A DNA stretch of 42,861 nucleotides from Desulfobacteria bacterium (GCA_030145395.1 JAQYVR010000090.1:1-42861); one strand, 5' to 3'; shown: positions 26,497 to 35,274, numbered from the stretch's first letter. Translations and numbers: made by a program. The notes: a model not told the origin generated them from the letters alone.

Positions 26497-27708
26497 CTAT
26501 CCGCCAACCACGCCTGCCATCTTGAAAATCGGCAGATACATGGCAATCACCAGTCCACCAATAGTCGTACCCAGAAATACCATCATAAAGGGCTCAATCA
26601 TGGAGGTCAAACCTTCAACTGCGGCATCCACCTCGTCATCGTAAAAATCGGCGATCTTTTCAAGCATGGCGTCGAGGGCTCCTGTCTGTTCGCCAACTGC
26701 CACCATCTGCACCACCATGGATGGAAACACCCCGCTCTCACCTAGTGGATCTGCCATTGTGCGCCCCTGGGTGATACCCGAACGGACGTCGTAGATGGCC
26801 CTCTCAACGGTCTTGTTGCCTGAGGTCTTTGCCACAATGTCGAGTGCCTCCAGGATGGGGACGCCGCTGCTGATCATCGTGCTCATGGTGCGGGTGAACT
26901 TGGCCACAGCGACCTTGCGCAAGAGGGGGCCGAAGACCGGTAATTTGAGCACGACGTCGTCCACCAGGACACGCCCCTTTTCAGTGCCATAAAAACGCTT
27001 AAATGCATAACCAAGAAGCCCGAGTCCGATAATCATGTAGACAATATTCCCTTTGGCAAAGTTGCTTATGGCGACCACAATCTGGGTGGGAACGGGAAGC
27101 GTCCCTCCAAAGTCAGCAAACATCTTTTCAAATACGGGGATGACAAAGACCAAGATCACAACGATGACCAGGACTGCAATAACGAGGACGATAGCAGGAT
27201 AGGTCATGGCTCCCTTGACTTGTCTCTTGAGCTTCATGGCCTTTTCCATGTATGCGGAAACGCGGTTCAAAATGGTATCTAAGATACCGCCCACTTCGCC
27301 TGCCGCCACCATATTAACAAACAACTCATCAAACACTTTTGGGTGTTTTCCCATGGCATCGGAAAGCGTAGAGCCCTCTTCCACGTTTTCCTTGACCTCT
27401 TTCAGGATGGCTTTAAAGGTCTTGTTCTCTTCCTGGGACTCAAGAATATTTAGGCTCTGAATCAGCGGGAGTCCGGCGTTGATCATGGTCGCAAATTGCC
27501 TTGCAAAGATCACCACATTTTTGGATTGTACCTTCGGCTGCATGAAGGAGACATTCTCAAAGAGATCCTTGCTCTTCTGCTTTATCTTGGTGGGTTTTAT
27601 CTGCATACGACGCAACTGTGCGCGCACTGCATGCTCGTGAGGAGCCTCTATTTCACCCTTCTGGGCTGCTCCCGACCTGTCTTCTCCCTTCCACGTAAAG
27701 ACCGGCAT
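26497..27708 (-). CDS. pilC: Type IV pilus inner-membrane platform protein PilC (GspF family)
   Basis: A 403-residue protein with the two repeated GspF domains (about 70-195 and 270-395), each followed by hydrophobic helices, and the N-terminal MPVFTWKGEDRSGA start typical of PilC. It has FARQFATMINAGLPL and FTRTMSTMISSGVPI, the paired domain openings. PilC anchors the pilus motor at the inner membrane. The ATG has AGTGAGGTG upstream. The ATPase genes pilB and pilT are not beside it, so it forms a two-gene unit with the sensor kinase. Confidence 0.93.
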   Translation of the reverse strand: MPVFTWKGEDRSGAAQKGEIEAPHEHAVRAQLRRMQIKPTKIKQKSKDLFENVSFMQPKVQSKNVVIFARQFATMINAGLPLIQSLNILESQEENKTFKAILKEVKENVEEGSTLSDAMGKHPKVFDELFVNMVAAGEVGGILDTILNRVSAYMEKAMKLKRQVKGAMTYPAIVLVIAVLVIVVILVFVIPVFEKMFADFGGTLPVPTQIVVAISNFAKGNIVYMIIGLGLLGYAFKRFYGTEKGRVLVDDVVLKLPVFGPLLRKVAVAKFTRTMSTMISSGVPILEALDIVAKTSGNKTVERAIYDVRSGITQGRTMADPLGESGVFPSMVVQMVAVGEQTGALDAMLEKIADFYDDEVDAAVEGLTSMIEPFMMVFLGTTIGGLVIAMYLPIFKMAGVVGG

Positions 27709-27912
27709 AGTTCACCTCACTCCGTTATTCATGGGATAGTTCGTTTGACAAAGCCCAAACTACGTTTTATATTTTTGATTTATCATAAACATTTATTGAA
27801 AACAAGAGGAGGTTCCTGCTCGGCTGATTGTTCAGGTGCGTTTCGCCAATTGTCCCGATGCGTTCAGAAGAAAATTGCCCTCTTCAGAGAGTCCGGGGCG
27901 TCCAGAATCTTG

Positions 27913-27941
27913 TTGACAAGCTCAAAATGCGTTGGTAAAAA
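27913..27941 (+). promoter_or_regulatory. Putative sigma-70 promoter for the PxxKW gene
   Basis: TTGACA (27913-27918), 17 bases of spacing, then TAAAAA (27936-27941, four of six consensus bases). It would give a 5' leader of about 60 bases before the ATG at 28008. The 299-base gap between pilC and this gene holds no other clear feature. Confidence 0.45.
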
Positions 27942-28007
27942 CGCTAACTTTTTTGTTCCGATGGACAAGATCATAAAATGACACAAAATGGAAAGGGGGT
28001 GATTCCG

Positions 28008-28286
28008 ATGGTTTGTACTACTGTAAAAGACAGCTTGGAGTGCATCTTTATGACAAAGAAAGGTTGTTCCTTTAATGGTGGCGGTTGCCACCCGGTCGTG
28101 GAGGATTGCCATGGATGTAACCGTGCTTCAGAGTTTTCTTCCGGCTGGTATTGCACAGCCTGTCCGGATCCTTCGGTTAAGTGGAAAAATGGGGACTGCA
28201 ACTTTGCCACCCATGTTACGAAGGAAACTCAGGTCAAGAATGCCAAGATCAATCCACTCAAGGCGTCCAAGAGAAAGGGTCGATAA
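28008..28286 (+). CDS. PxxKW family cysteine-rich small protein
   Basis: A 92-residue protein with nine cysteines in the first 64 residues (3, 12, 20, 27, 34, 37, 49, 52, 64), including CHGC and CTAC pairs, then the naming motif PDPSVKW (53-59) and GDCNFATH. The C-terminus is basic. The cysteine spacing suggests a metal site, perhaps iron-sulfur or zinc; the function is not known. I chose the ATG at 28008, which has AAAGGGGGTGA upstream, over an ATG 30 bases earlier that lies before this ribosome site. Confidence 0.85.
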   Translation: MVCTTVKDSLECIFMTKKGCSFNGGGCHPVVEDCHGCNRASEFSSGWYCTACPDPSVKWKNGDCNFATHVTKETQVKNAKINPLKASKRKGR

Positions 28287-28305
28287 GCTTGGATATGAGT
28301 TATTC

Positions 28306-28372
28306 GTCACTGGCCATTGGTCACTGGTTATGAAAATAGCGGATCATAATCATGTGACCAATGGCCAGTGAC
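28306..28372. repeat. Perfect 19-base inverted repeat between convergent genes
   Basis: GTCACTGGCCATTGGTCAC (28306-28324) pairs exactly with 28354-28372. The right arm ends on the stop codon of the aminotransferase gene. It could stop transcription from both sides, though it has no T-run. A related GGTCATTGGTTACTG occurs near 17808, so it is probably a dispersed repeat. Confidence 0.7.
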
Positions 28373-29565
28373 TAAACCAACTTCTCCAGAGCGTTCTCTA
28401 TCCTATCGAGCCCCTCCTTTATCGTTTCAAGCCCTGTTGCATATGAAAATCTTATAAAGTCGTCATCACCGAAGGCCATTCCTGGCACCAGGGCCACCCG
28501 GGCTTCGGTCAAAAGGTACTCGCAAAGGTCGACGGAGCCTTTTATTGTTTCTCCTTCTGTCTCGGTATTAAAATAATGGCTGAAATTCGGAAATGCGTAG
28601 AAGGCCCCGCCAGGCATATTGCAATGGACCCCTTTTATGGCATTCAATCGCTGCACTAAGTATTGTCGCCGCTCATCAAAAGCCTCGAGCATTGTCCTGA
28701 TCGAATCTTGGGGTCCGTTCAGAGCCACAACCGCAGCCTTCTGAGCTATCGAATTGGGGTTTGAGGTGCTCTGACTCTGGATTTTGTTCATCCCCGCTAT
28801 TATTTCGCGTGGTCCGGCCACATACCCGATACGCCAGCCTGTCATGGCATAGGTCTTGGACACCCCATTCACAATAAAGGTCTTGGACTTTGCCTCCTCA
28901 CTCACCTGGGCAATACTGTAAAAGGGTCTGTCGTCAAAAATCAGTTTCTCATATATTTCGTCTGACACGACCCAGATATCATGTTTTGAGATGACCTCGC
29001 TCAAGGCCCTTAATTCAGATTCGGTGTAGACCGAACCGGTCGGGTTGGAAGGACTGTTGAGAACCAGCAATCTTGTTCCGGGTGTAATGGCCGCCTCAAG
29101 AGATTCTGGCGACAATTTGAAATCACCTTCCTCCTCTGTGCCAACAACCACGGGATTAGCACCGGCAAGCGTCACAATCGGTGGATAGGACACCCAGTAA
29201 GGAGCAGGGATGATCACTTCATCGCCTGGGTTCAAGAAGGCCTGAGCCAAGTTGTAAAGAACATGCTTTCCTCCGCACGAAACCATGACCTCGTCGGATT
29301 CATAATTAAGATTGTTGTCACGCCTGAATTTTTCCACAATAGCGTCTTTTAGTTCAGGAATACCGCCCACCGCCGTATATCTTGTAAATCCTTCCTCTAT
29401 GGCCTGTACAGCCGCTTCCCTGATGTGCCTGGGCGTATCAAAATCGGGCTCCCCAACCCCGAAGCTAATGACATCAATCCCCGCTGCTCTCATCGACAAG
29501 GCCTTTGCATTCATCGCCAAGGTAGGCGACGGCTTGATATTGCTTATTCGCTCGGACATAATCAT
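28372..29565 (-). CDS. Aspartate-type aminotransferase (class I, PLP)
   Basis: A 397-residue class I/II aminotransferase, probably aspartate aminotransferase. It has FGVGEPDFDTP near the N-terminus, the LNSPSNPTG segment, VVSDEIYEKL, the PLP lysine in SKTYAMTGWR and the substrate arginine in FIRFSYA. It would pass amino groups between aspartate and 2-oxoglutarate. The related prephenate aminotransferase cannot be excluded. I chose the ATG at 29565, 4 bases after GGAAGG; the longer frame has no support. Confidence 0.9.
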   Translation of the reverse strand: MIMSERISNIKPSPTLAMNAKALSMRAAGIDVISFGVGEPDFDTPRHIREAAVQAIEEGFTRYTAVGGIPELKDAIVEKFRRDNNLNYESDEVMVSCGGKHVLYNLAQAFLNPGDEVIIPAPYWVSYPPIVTLAGANPVVVGTEEEGDFKLSPESLEAAITPGTRLLVLNSPSNPTGSVYTESELRALSEVISKHDIWVVSDEIYEKLIFDDRPFYSIAQVSEEAKSKTFIVNGVSKTYAMTGWRIGYVAGPREIIAGMNKIQSQSTSNPNSIAQKAAVVALNGPQDSIRTMLEAFDERRQYLVQRLNAIKGVHCNMPGGAFYAFPNFSHYFNTETEGETIKGSVDLCEYLLTEARVALVPGMAFGDDDFIRFSYATGLETIKEGLDRIENALEKLV

Positions 29566-29708
29566 TGTTCCTTCCTCAAACCTCTTCAGGGGTACGCTGC
29601 ATCGAAGCCTTTTTTCTTGACCTAAGGAATCCAGGTGACTATGAACAATAAACCCATGGCAGCACAAAAACAGCTACACTTGCATTCTGTGACGTCCAGT
29701 ACCAAAGA

Positions 29709-31991
29709 TTGAATCAAAAGGCAATTTCTTTGAAGCAAAAAAGACGTTTCAGTCATTTCATCCTGAAAATCAGAAGAACCCAGATTACGTCTGCGGGAAA
29801 ATGGATGTTCTATTATGTCCTGATAGGCCTCATAGCCGGTCTGGGCGCAATAGCCTTTCAATATCTATGCCAGGCAGGGCTGCATGTCTTCATGGATCAG
29901 ATGGCAGGCTACCGTCCGCCCCAGCCAGCTGGAGAGTCCCACCTTTTTCACCCGACGGAGACACCCTTCAGCCGCTGGATGCTTTTTTTTCTGCCAGCCT
30001 TTGGAGGCATAATAAGCGGCTGGCTGGTCTATACTTTTGCCCCCGAGGCAGAAGGGCATGGTACGGATGCCGCCATCGACGCTTATCACAATAAGGGAGG
30101 GTTTGTCCGTGGAAGGATACCCTTCATCAAGACAATAGCCTCTGCCCTAACCATAACCACAGGCGGGTCCGGGGGCCGTGAGGGGCCCATTGCTCAGATC
30201 GGGGCCGGATTTGGCTCTTATCTTGCGACAAGGTTGAAGCTCTCTGATAGGAATCGCCGCATCATGTTGGCAGCGGGGATGGGCGCCGGTATAGGAAGCA
30301 TCTTCCGGGCACCACTGGCCGGCGCACTCTTTGCGGCAGAAGTACTTTATTGTGACCCGGAATTTGAATCAGAGGTTATTATTCCAGCCGGTATCTCTTC
30401 TGTGGTTGCCTACTGCCTGTTTTGCCTAGTCTTCGGCTGGGGTTCACTCTTTGAATCTCAGGATTTTGTTTTCCGAAATCCCTTGGAATTGGGTCCCTAC
30501 ATTGTACTCGCTTTTGTATTGGTTGGGGGCGGCATCTTGTACATCAAATCGTTTTATGGTGTGCACCGCTTTGCCAAGACCCTGAAGGTTCCAAATCATA
30601 TCAAGCCTGCTATCGGTGGCCTGTGTGCAGGGGCCATAGGTTTTTTTCTCCCTCAAACCCTGGCCTTTGGTTACGGATTTGCCCAAATGGCCTTGGACAA
30701 TCAACTCCCCACGCTCCTTCTACTCGGCATCGCCCTGGGAAAAATACTCACCACCTCTTTTTCTATTGGTTCCGGAGGGAGTGGGGGGGTATTTGGCCCG
30801 TCGGTGGTGATCGGCGGAGCCCTTGGTGGAGCTGTTGGCAGGATCTTTAATGCCATCATGCCGGGGATTGTCACTCAGCCTGGGGCTTTTGTGGTGGTTG
30901 GAATGGCCGGGTTCTTTGCCGCGGTATCCAATGCCCCAATCTCGACCATTATTTTTGTGAGCGAGATGACCAATTCGTATCACCTTCTGCTGCCTAGCTT
31001 GCTGGTCTGCTCGCTCGCTTACCTGCTTTCTCGAAGATGGACAATCTATGTTAAACAAGTCCCAACCCGGATAGACTCCAATGCCCACCGCGGAGACTTC
31101 TTTGTAGACGTGTTAGGGACGATCCGGGTGAAAGAGCTCATGCCCCAGGTGAGACGAGTCGAAATGGTCTCCGAGCATATGCCCCTGGCTGAGTTCAGGA
31201 AGATGTTTTCTTCAACGGACCAGCACTATTTCCCGGTGGTGAATGCGGAAAGGAGGCTTACAGGAATATTCTCCATTAACGATGTTCGAGAAGTCATTTT
31301 TGATCAGCAAATTGGAAATCTTGTGGTCATGAAAGATATCGCCAGTTCGGATATCATTGTCACAACGCCCTCTGAAGACCTCACTGAAGTGCTCAAGAAG
31401 TTTACCATTCGCAATCTTCACAGACTCCCCGTGGTCAAAGATGAAGATCATGCGATTTTGCTGGGGATGTTGGACCGCAGAGAAGTAATCCAGTATTACA
31501 ACCAAAGGGTCGAAGAGATAAAGGCAAGTCACCAAAGAGTAGATATTGAATCACACCGCGAAATAAGCCAACTAAAGAACATACCGGTGCGCCTCGCTAT
31601 GAGACGGGAAATAGAGACCATACAGGCAGACATGCCAATTACTGAACTCAGGGTTTATCGTAGCAAGCTGAATAGCTTTCCGGTGGTTGACGCCCTGGGG
31701 CGATTAAGCGGCATTCTCTCTCTGTATGATTGTGAAGAGTACTTCAAACAAAATACTGAGGAGACTTCGACTGCACAAGATGTCGCCACACGCGATGTGG
31801 TAACCGTAACCGAGAATGACAGCTTATTCCTAGCCCTTACCAGAATCACCCAGGGAGATTTCGCCATACTCCCTGTAGTCGACAAAGATCATCCCGAGAA
31901 ACTCCTTGGCGTTATCAGCCTGAGGGACATCATGTCTACCTATGATGACATCGTGATTAAGAAAGGTGGCAGAGGGGAATCCGATACTTAG
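29709..31991 (+). CDS. CLC-family chloride channel/transporter with four CBS repeats
   Basis: A 760-residue protein with a CLC membrane domain (about 30-440) and a long cytoplasmic tail. The chloride filter motifs are GSGGREGP (153-160, with the gating glutamate E158) and GSGGVFGPS. The position matching the internal proton glutamate of E. coli ClcA (E203) is a valine, V212, next to a conserved E211, so it may be a channel rather than an exchanger. The tail has four CBS repeats, about residues 470-520, 530-590, 620-675 and 690-745, i.e. two Bateman pairs, which probably bind nucleotides. The TTG start at 29709 is uncertain; an ATG at 29805 would cut into the first helix. Confidence 0.9.
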   Translation: MNQKAISLKQKRRFSHFILKIRRTQITSAGKWMFYYVLIGLIAGLGAIAFQYLCQAGLHVFMDQMAGYRPPQPAGESHLFHPTETPFSRWMLFFLPAFGGIISGWLVYTFAPEAEGHGTDAAIDAYHNKGGFVRGRIPFIKTIASALTITTGGSGGREGPIAQIGAGFGSYLATRLKLSDRNRRIMLAAGMGAGIGSIFRAPLAGALFAAEVLYCDPEFESEVIIPAGISSVVAYCLFCLVFGWGSLFESQDFVFRNPLELGPYIVLAFVLVGGGILYIKSFYGVHRFAKTLKVPNHIKPAIGGLCAGAIGFFLPQTLAFGYGFAQMALDNQLPTLLLLGIALGKILTTSFSIGSGGSGGVFGPSVVIGGALGGAVGRIFNAIMPGIVTQPGAFVVVGMAGFFAAVSNAPISTIIFVSEMTNSYHLLLPSLLVCSLAYLLSRRWTIYVKQVPTRIDSNAHRGDFFVDVLGTIRVKELMPQVRRVEMVSEHMPLAEFRKMFSSTDQHYFPVVNAERRLTGIFSINDVREVIFDQQIGNLVVMKDIASSDIIVTTPSEDLTEVLKKFTIRNLHRLPVVKDEDHAILLGMLDRREVIQYYNQRVEEIKASHQRVDIESHREISQLKNIPVRLAMRREIETIQADMPITELRVYRSKLNSFPVVDALGRLSGILSLYDCEEYFKQNTEETSTAQDVATRDVVTVTENDSLFLALTRITQGDFAILPVVDKDHPEKLLGVISLRDIMSTYDDIVIKKGGRGESDT

Positions 31992-31997
31992 ATGGTG

Positions 31998-32744
31998 CTA
32001 AGATGGGTATTTGACATGCCTTAGGAAAAGCCCGTGAGCAGGGGCTGTTATCCCTGCTTTTTTTCGGTCCTTTGACATCAGAATCCTCTCAACATTTTCC
32101 GGCGATGTTCTCCCCAGCCCCACATCAGCAAGCGTTCCCACAATGTTTCGTACCATGTGCCGCAGGAACCCGTCCGCTTCAATGCTGAAAATCAAGTAAC
32201 CATCCGAATCTCTTCCTGTCAGGCTTAAGTCTATAACAGTCCGGACAGCATGCCGTCGGGCGCTGCCGGTTCCTTCAAAGGCTGAAAAGTCGTGCTGGCC
32301 CTTCAGGCAAAGCATCGCTGTCCTGATTGACTCGAGGTCAAGCGGTTTCCTGATGTGCCACGCGTGCTGCCTAAAGAGGGCAGCCGGAAGCGACCGATTC
32401 AAAATACGATAATCGTAGACCTTGCTCAGGGCGTCGTATCTAGCGTGAAAGATCTCTTCCACCAACACACAATCTTTGATGACAATGTCTGGAGGAAGGA
32501 GGCTGTTCAAGCCCTTCAAGAAGATGTCAGACGTCAGTCTCGTCTCCACACTGAAGTTCGCGACCTGGCCGGTAGCGTGTGCCCCAGCATCGGTTCGTCC
32601 TGATCCGATCAGGGTGACGGACCGTTCCGTCATCGTCTTTAACACGGCCTCCACGGTCCCCTGGATCGTACGCGTATTGCTTTGACGCTGCCAGCCGTGA
32701 TAGGCCGTTCCGTCGTATTCTAAAAGAAGCTTAAAATTCGGCAA
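31998..32744 (-). CDS. truA: tRNA pseudouridine synthase TruA
   Basis: A 248-residue enzyme that makes pseudouridine at tRNA positions 38-40. It begins NFKLLLEYDGTAYHGWQRQ, has the catalytic aspartate in GSGRTDAGAHA (about 50-60), and the C-terminal FLRHMVRNIVGTL block. The start is a TTG at 32744 with only a weak AGG before it. It converges with the CLC gene, whose stop is 6 bases away. Confidence 0.95.
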   Translation of the reverse strand: MPNFKLLLEYDGTAYHGWQRQSNTRTIQGTVEAVLKTMTERSVTLIGSGRTDAGAHATGQVANFSVETRLTSDIFLKGLNSLLPPDIVIKDCVLVEEIFHARYDALSKVYDYRILNRSLPAALFRQHAWHIRKPLDLESIRTAMLCLKGQHDFSAFEGTGSARRHAVRTVIDLSLTGRDSDGYLIFSIEADGFLRHMVRNIVGTLADVGLGRTSPENVERILMSKDRKKAGITAPAHGLFLRHVKYPS

Positions 32745-32763
32745 GGGAATACCTGATAGGGGT

Positions 32764-33060
32764 AGTGTCTTCTCCCTGAAATAAGTTTAATTGGTATGAC
32801 GCCAGCCAAAAGCCTTTTCCGAGCGACATTGAGCATTTTCGGGCACGGAGTGCTTCTTTTCAAGCCGTCAGGCGCAACCTTTGCGCTATTAGACGTCAGC
32901 TGAGTCCAGCGTTAAGAATCATAGACTGTATGAGGGCCTTAGGCCCGAGTTTCTATGATTCAGCGGAACGAAGCTGACATCTCGAAAATGGTCATCGAGC
33001 AAGGGAAATGGCTTGATGGAAGAGCCGCATTTCTTGAAGAAACTCGTGCGACACGACGTT
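32764..33060. repeat. Dispersed long-hairpin element, copy B
   Basis: The second copy of the element at 13641-13912, in the same orientation. The left segment CCTTTTCCGAGCGACATTGA and what follows is identical over some 40 bases. GACGTCAGCT pairs with AGCTGACATC, and the core stem is AATCATAGA/TCTATGATT around TGAGGGCCTTAGGCCCGAG. A stretch of about 30 bases near 32853-32880 is absent from copy A. It directly adjoins the next element at 33061. Confidence 0.85.
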
Positions 33061-33232
33061 AGAAGCCGTCTCAAAAAGGTGAATTAGGGTTCAGGGCAAG
33101 TCGTAGATCCCGAGCTTGCCGTCGGGGGCGCGGGAAGGTGAAAAAGCGCAGCATACACGGTAGTATGTGAGCATTTTGAGCCGACCCGCAACACCGCCAT
33201 GGGGCCTTAGACGCATTTTTGAGGTGGCTTCT
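33061..33232. repeat. MITE-like element ending on the argC stop codon
   Basis: AGAAGCCGTCTCAAAAA (33061-33077) and TTTTTGAGGTGGCTTCT (33216-33232) are 17-base terminal inverted repeats matching at 15 positions. The right end supplies two bases of the argC stop codon (33231-33233). Together with copy B it fills the 486-base gap between truA and argC. No coding sequence is seen inside. Confidence 0.7.
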
Positions 33233-34268
33233 AGAGAGGAAACGGGGGCTGATCAAGCCCGGCCGTCTCGGGAAATCCGAACATGATATTCATATTCTGG
33301 ACAGCCTGACCAGAGGCTCCTTTGACCAGGTTGTCGATCACTGAGATCAGAACCAGACGCTTTGTTCCTTCGGCCACTTGGAATCCTATGTCGCAGTAGT
33401 TTGTGCCCCTCACGTATATGGTATTAGGAAAGCTACCCTTCGGATAGACCCGAACAAAAGGTTTATCTGCATAAAAGGACTCGAGGCAGGAACTTACTTC
33501 CTGGGCAGAGACATCCTTCTTCAGTCCAACATAAATCGTGGTTAGCATTCCCCTTGTTATGGGCACAAGGTGCGGCGTGAAAGTCACGCGGATCTTGCGC
33601 TCGGCAAAGTGGCTCAGAACCTCGTCCATCTCTGGGTTATGGCGGTGCTCGGCCACGCTGTATGCCTTGAAGGCTTCATTTACCTCGCAAAAGTGTGTTG
33701 TCAGACTGACCGAACGGCCGGCGCCGCTGGTACCAGACTTGGAATCTGCAATAATGCTGTCACAGTCGATGAACGGGGCCTTTATCAGCGGCAGCAAAGG
33801 GAGAAGAACGCTTGTGGGATAACAACCTGGGTTCCCAACCAGAGAGGCCTTCCGGATCTCATCAGAATAGAACTCGGGGAGCCCGTAAACCGCTGTTTTG
33901 AGCAAATCTTTGGCCTCATGTGGCTCATACCAGGCTTCATACACACTAGGATCCTTGAACCTGAAATCCGCGCTCAGGTCTATGACTTTCTTTCCTCGAT
34001 GAATGAGTCCGGGCACAACTCCCATGGACGCCTTGTGAGGGATTGCTGTAAATATGACATCTGCTGCCTCGGATACAGAATCTTCTGAAAAGGCCTGGCA
34101 CGTCAGATTCACAATCCCGGCCATGGCGGGATAGACATCGGAAAACGGTTGTCCGGCATGCTGGCGGGAGGTTATCGTTGTTAGTTCTGCGTGTGGATGG
34201 GCCGATAAGATCCGTACCAACTCAGCACCTGCATAGCCGGTTCCACCAATAACTGCTACGTTAACCAT
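33231..34268 (-). CDS. argC: N-acetyl-gamma-glutamyl-phosphate reductase ArgC
   Basis: A 345-residue enzyme of arginine synthesis that reduces N-acetylglutamyl phosphate with NADPH. It has GGTGYAGAEL at the N-terminus, the catalytic cysteine in GNPGCYPTS (about 148-156), and HRHNPEM with the active-site histidine. I chose the ATG at 34268, since GGAGGGGG stands just before it, over an upstream frame of nine residues. No other arg gene is in the window. Confidence 0.95.
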   Translation of the reverse strand: MVNVAVIGGTGYAGAELVRILSAHPHAELTTITSRQHAGQPFSDVYPAMAGIVNLTCQAFSEDSVSEAADVIFTAIPHKASMGVVPGLIHRGKKVIDLSADFRFKDPSVYEAWYEPHEAKDLLKTAVYGLPEFYSDEIRKASLVGNPGCYPTSVLLPLLPLIKAPFIDCDSIIADSKSGTSGAGRSVSLTTHFCEVNEAFKAYSVAEHRHNPEMDEVLSHFAERKIRVTFTPHLVPITRGMLTTIYVGLKKDVSAQEVSSCLESFYADKPFVRVYPKGSFPNTIYVRGTNYCDIGFQVAEGTKRLVLISVIDNLVKGASGQAVQNMNIMFGFPETAGLDQPPFPL

Positions 34269-34319
34269 GTTCCCCCTCCACAAGAAGCGAGCCAAAATGC
34301 CTTAAACGACCTGATTCTG

Positions 34320-34348
34320 ACCCTATGGTAAGCAAATCCCCTTGTCAA
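34320..34348 (-). promoter_or_regulatory. Possible promoter for argC
   Basis: On the minus strand TTGACA (34348-34343) is followed after 17 bases by TAGGGT (34325-34320), a weak -10. It lies about 50 bases before the argC start. The remaining bases up to infA (34349-34521) show no gene or clear terminator. Confidence 0.3.
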
Positions 34349-34521
34349 ACCAAAAATGGGCGCAATTCCCCCATTGTTCCGGGAAGATCAAGCAGAATAT
34401 GCCAAGAAGGCTTCAGGGACAGCTTTAGAGCGGGAAACTGACTGCGGACAGAAAAGCAGATTTGAAGATGGAAGCAAAATGGGCAAGCAAAGTCAGGACA
34501 ACGGGTTCGCTTGTCTGCGCA

Positions 34522-34740
34522 TTACTTAAATCGATACGTAATTCTGCCCCGGGTTAAGTCATACGGCGAAAGCTCGACTGTTACAACGTCTCCGGGCAGG
34601 ATCTTGATAGAGTATTTCCGCATTTTTCCACAGGGATGGGCCAGTATCTGATGCTTGTTCTCCAACTCAACCTTGTAGGTGCCGTGCGACATGTCTTGGA
34701 GCACCTTGCCCTGTACCTCGATGGGTTCTTCCTTGGCCAT
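34522..34740 (-). CDS. infA: Translation initiation factor IF-1
   Basis: A 72-residue S1-like OB-fold protein, the exact family length. It begins [13 protein letters not shown] and has the [17 protein letters not shown] and [14 protein letters not shown] blocks typical of IF-1. It assists start-site selection on the 30S subunit. The ATG has a strong GGGGGTGAG site. It lies 129 bases after rpsI, with a possible terminator between, so it may be a separate unit. Confidence 0.96.
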   Translation of the reverse strand: MAKEEPIEVQGKVLQDMSHGTYKVELENKHQILAHPCGKMRKYSIKILPGDVVTVELSPYDLTRGRITYRFK

Positions 34741-34811
34741 AAATCAGCTCACCCCCTTTTGCGGTTGTAAGGAAAAAATGACACCTTGTACCATATGCTG
34801 GGACAGAACCG

Positions 34812-34858
34812 ACAAAAAAGGAAGAGACCCGAAGCCCCTCCCTTTCAACGAATGCAAA
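34812..34858 (-). terminator. Possible terminator after rpsI
   Basis: On the minus strand GAAAGGGAGGGGC, a TTCG loop and GGTCTCTTCC can form an imperfect hairpin, with several G-U pairs, before a run of six T. The place is right for ending the rplM-rpsI transcript. The mismatches make this tentative. Confidence 0.4.
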
Positions 34859-34869
34859 TGAGCAACCAC

Positions 34870-35259
34870 CTAGCGCTTCGAATACTGAAAATTAGCCCGT
34901 GCGCCTTTTTGGCCGTATTTCTTCCGCTCTTTCACCCTGGCATCACGCCTGACAAGACCCGCCTTCTTCAGTATTGACCTGAACTCTGGATTATACTGAA
35001 GCAAAGCCTTCGTAATACCATGCCGAATGGCAGCTGCCTGACCTGAAATACCACCTCCGGTGACATTGACTTTCACGTCAAAAACACCGTACGTATCTGT
35101 CAGGACAAGGGGCTGTTCTACGACCATTTTAGCAGTCTCCCTGCCAAAATAATCCTCGATGGTTCTATCATTAACCGTGATGATTCCCTTGCCAGACTTT
35201 AGCCACGTTCTGGCTATAGAGGTTTTCCGTTTTCCTGTAGCGTAATAAGATTCTGCCAT
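34870..35259 (-). CDS. rpsI: 30S ribosomal protein S9
   Basis: A 129-residue ribosomal protein. It starts [19 protein letters not shown], has [15 protein letters not shown] in the middle and ends with the basic tail [10 protein letters not shown] that reaches into the 30S P site. It starts 15 bases after rplM, the usual S9-L13 pair. Confidence 0.97.
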   Translation of the reverse strand: MAESYYATGKRKTSIARTWLKSGKGIITVNDRTIEDYFGRETAKMVVEQPLVLTDTYGVFDVKVNVTGGGISGQAAAIRHGITKALLQYNPEFRSILKKAGLVRRDARVKERKKYGQKGARANFQYSKR

Positions 35260-35274
35260 AAGATACTCCCGGCA

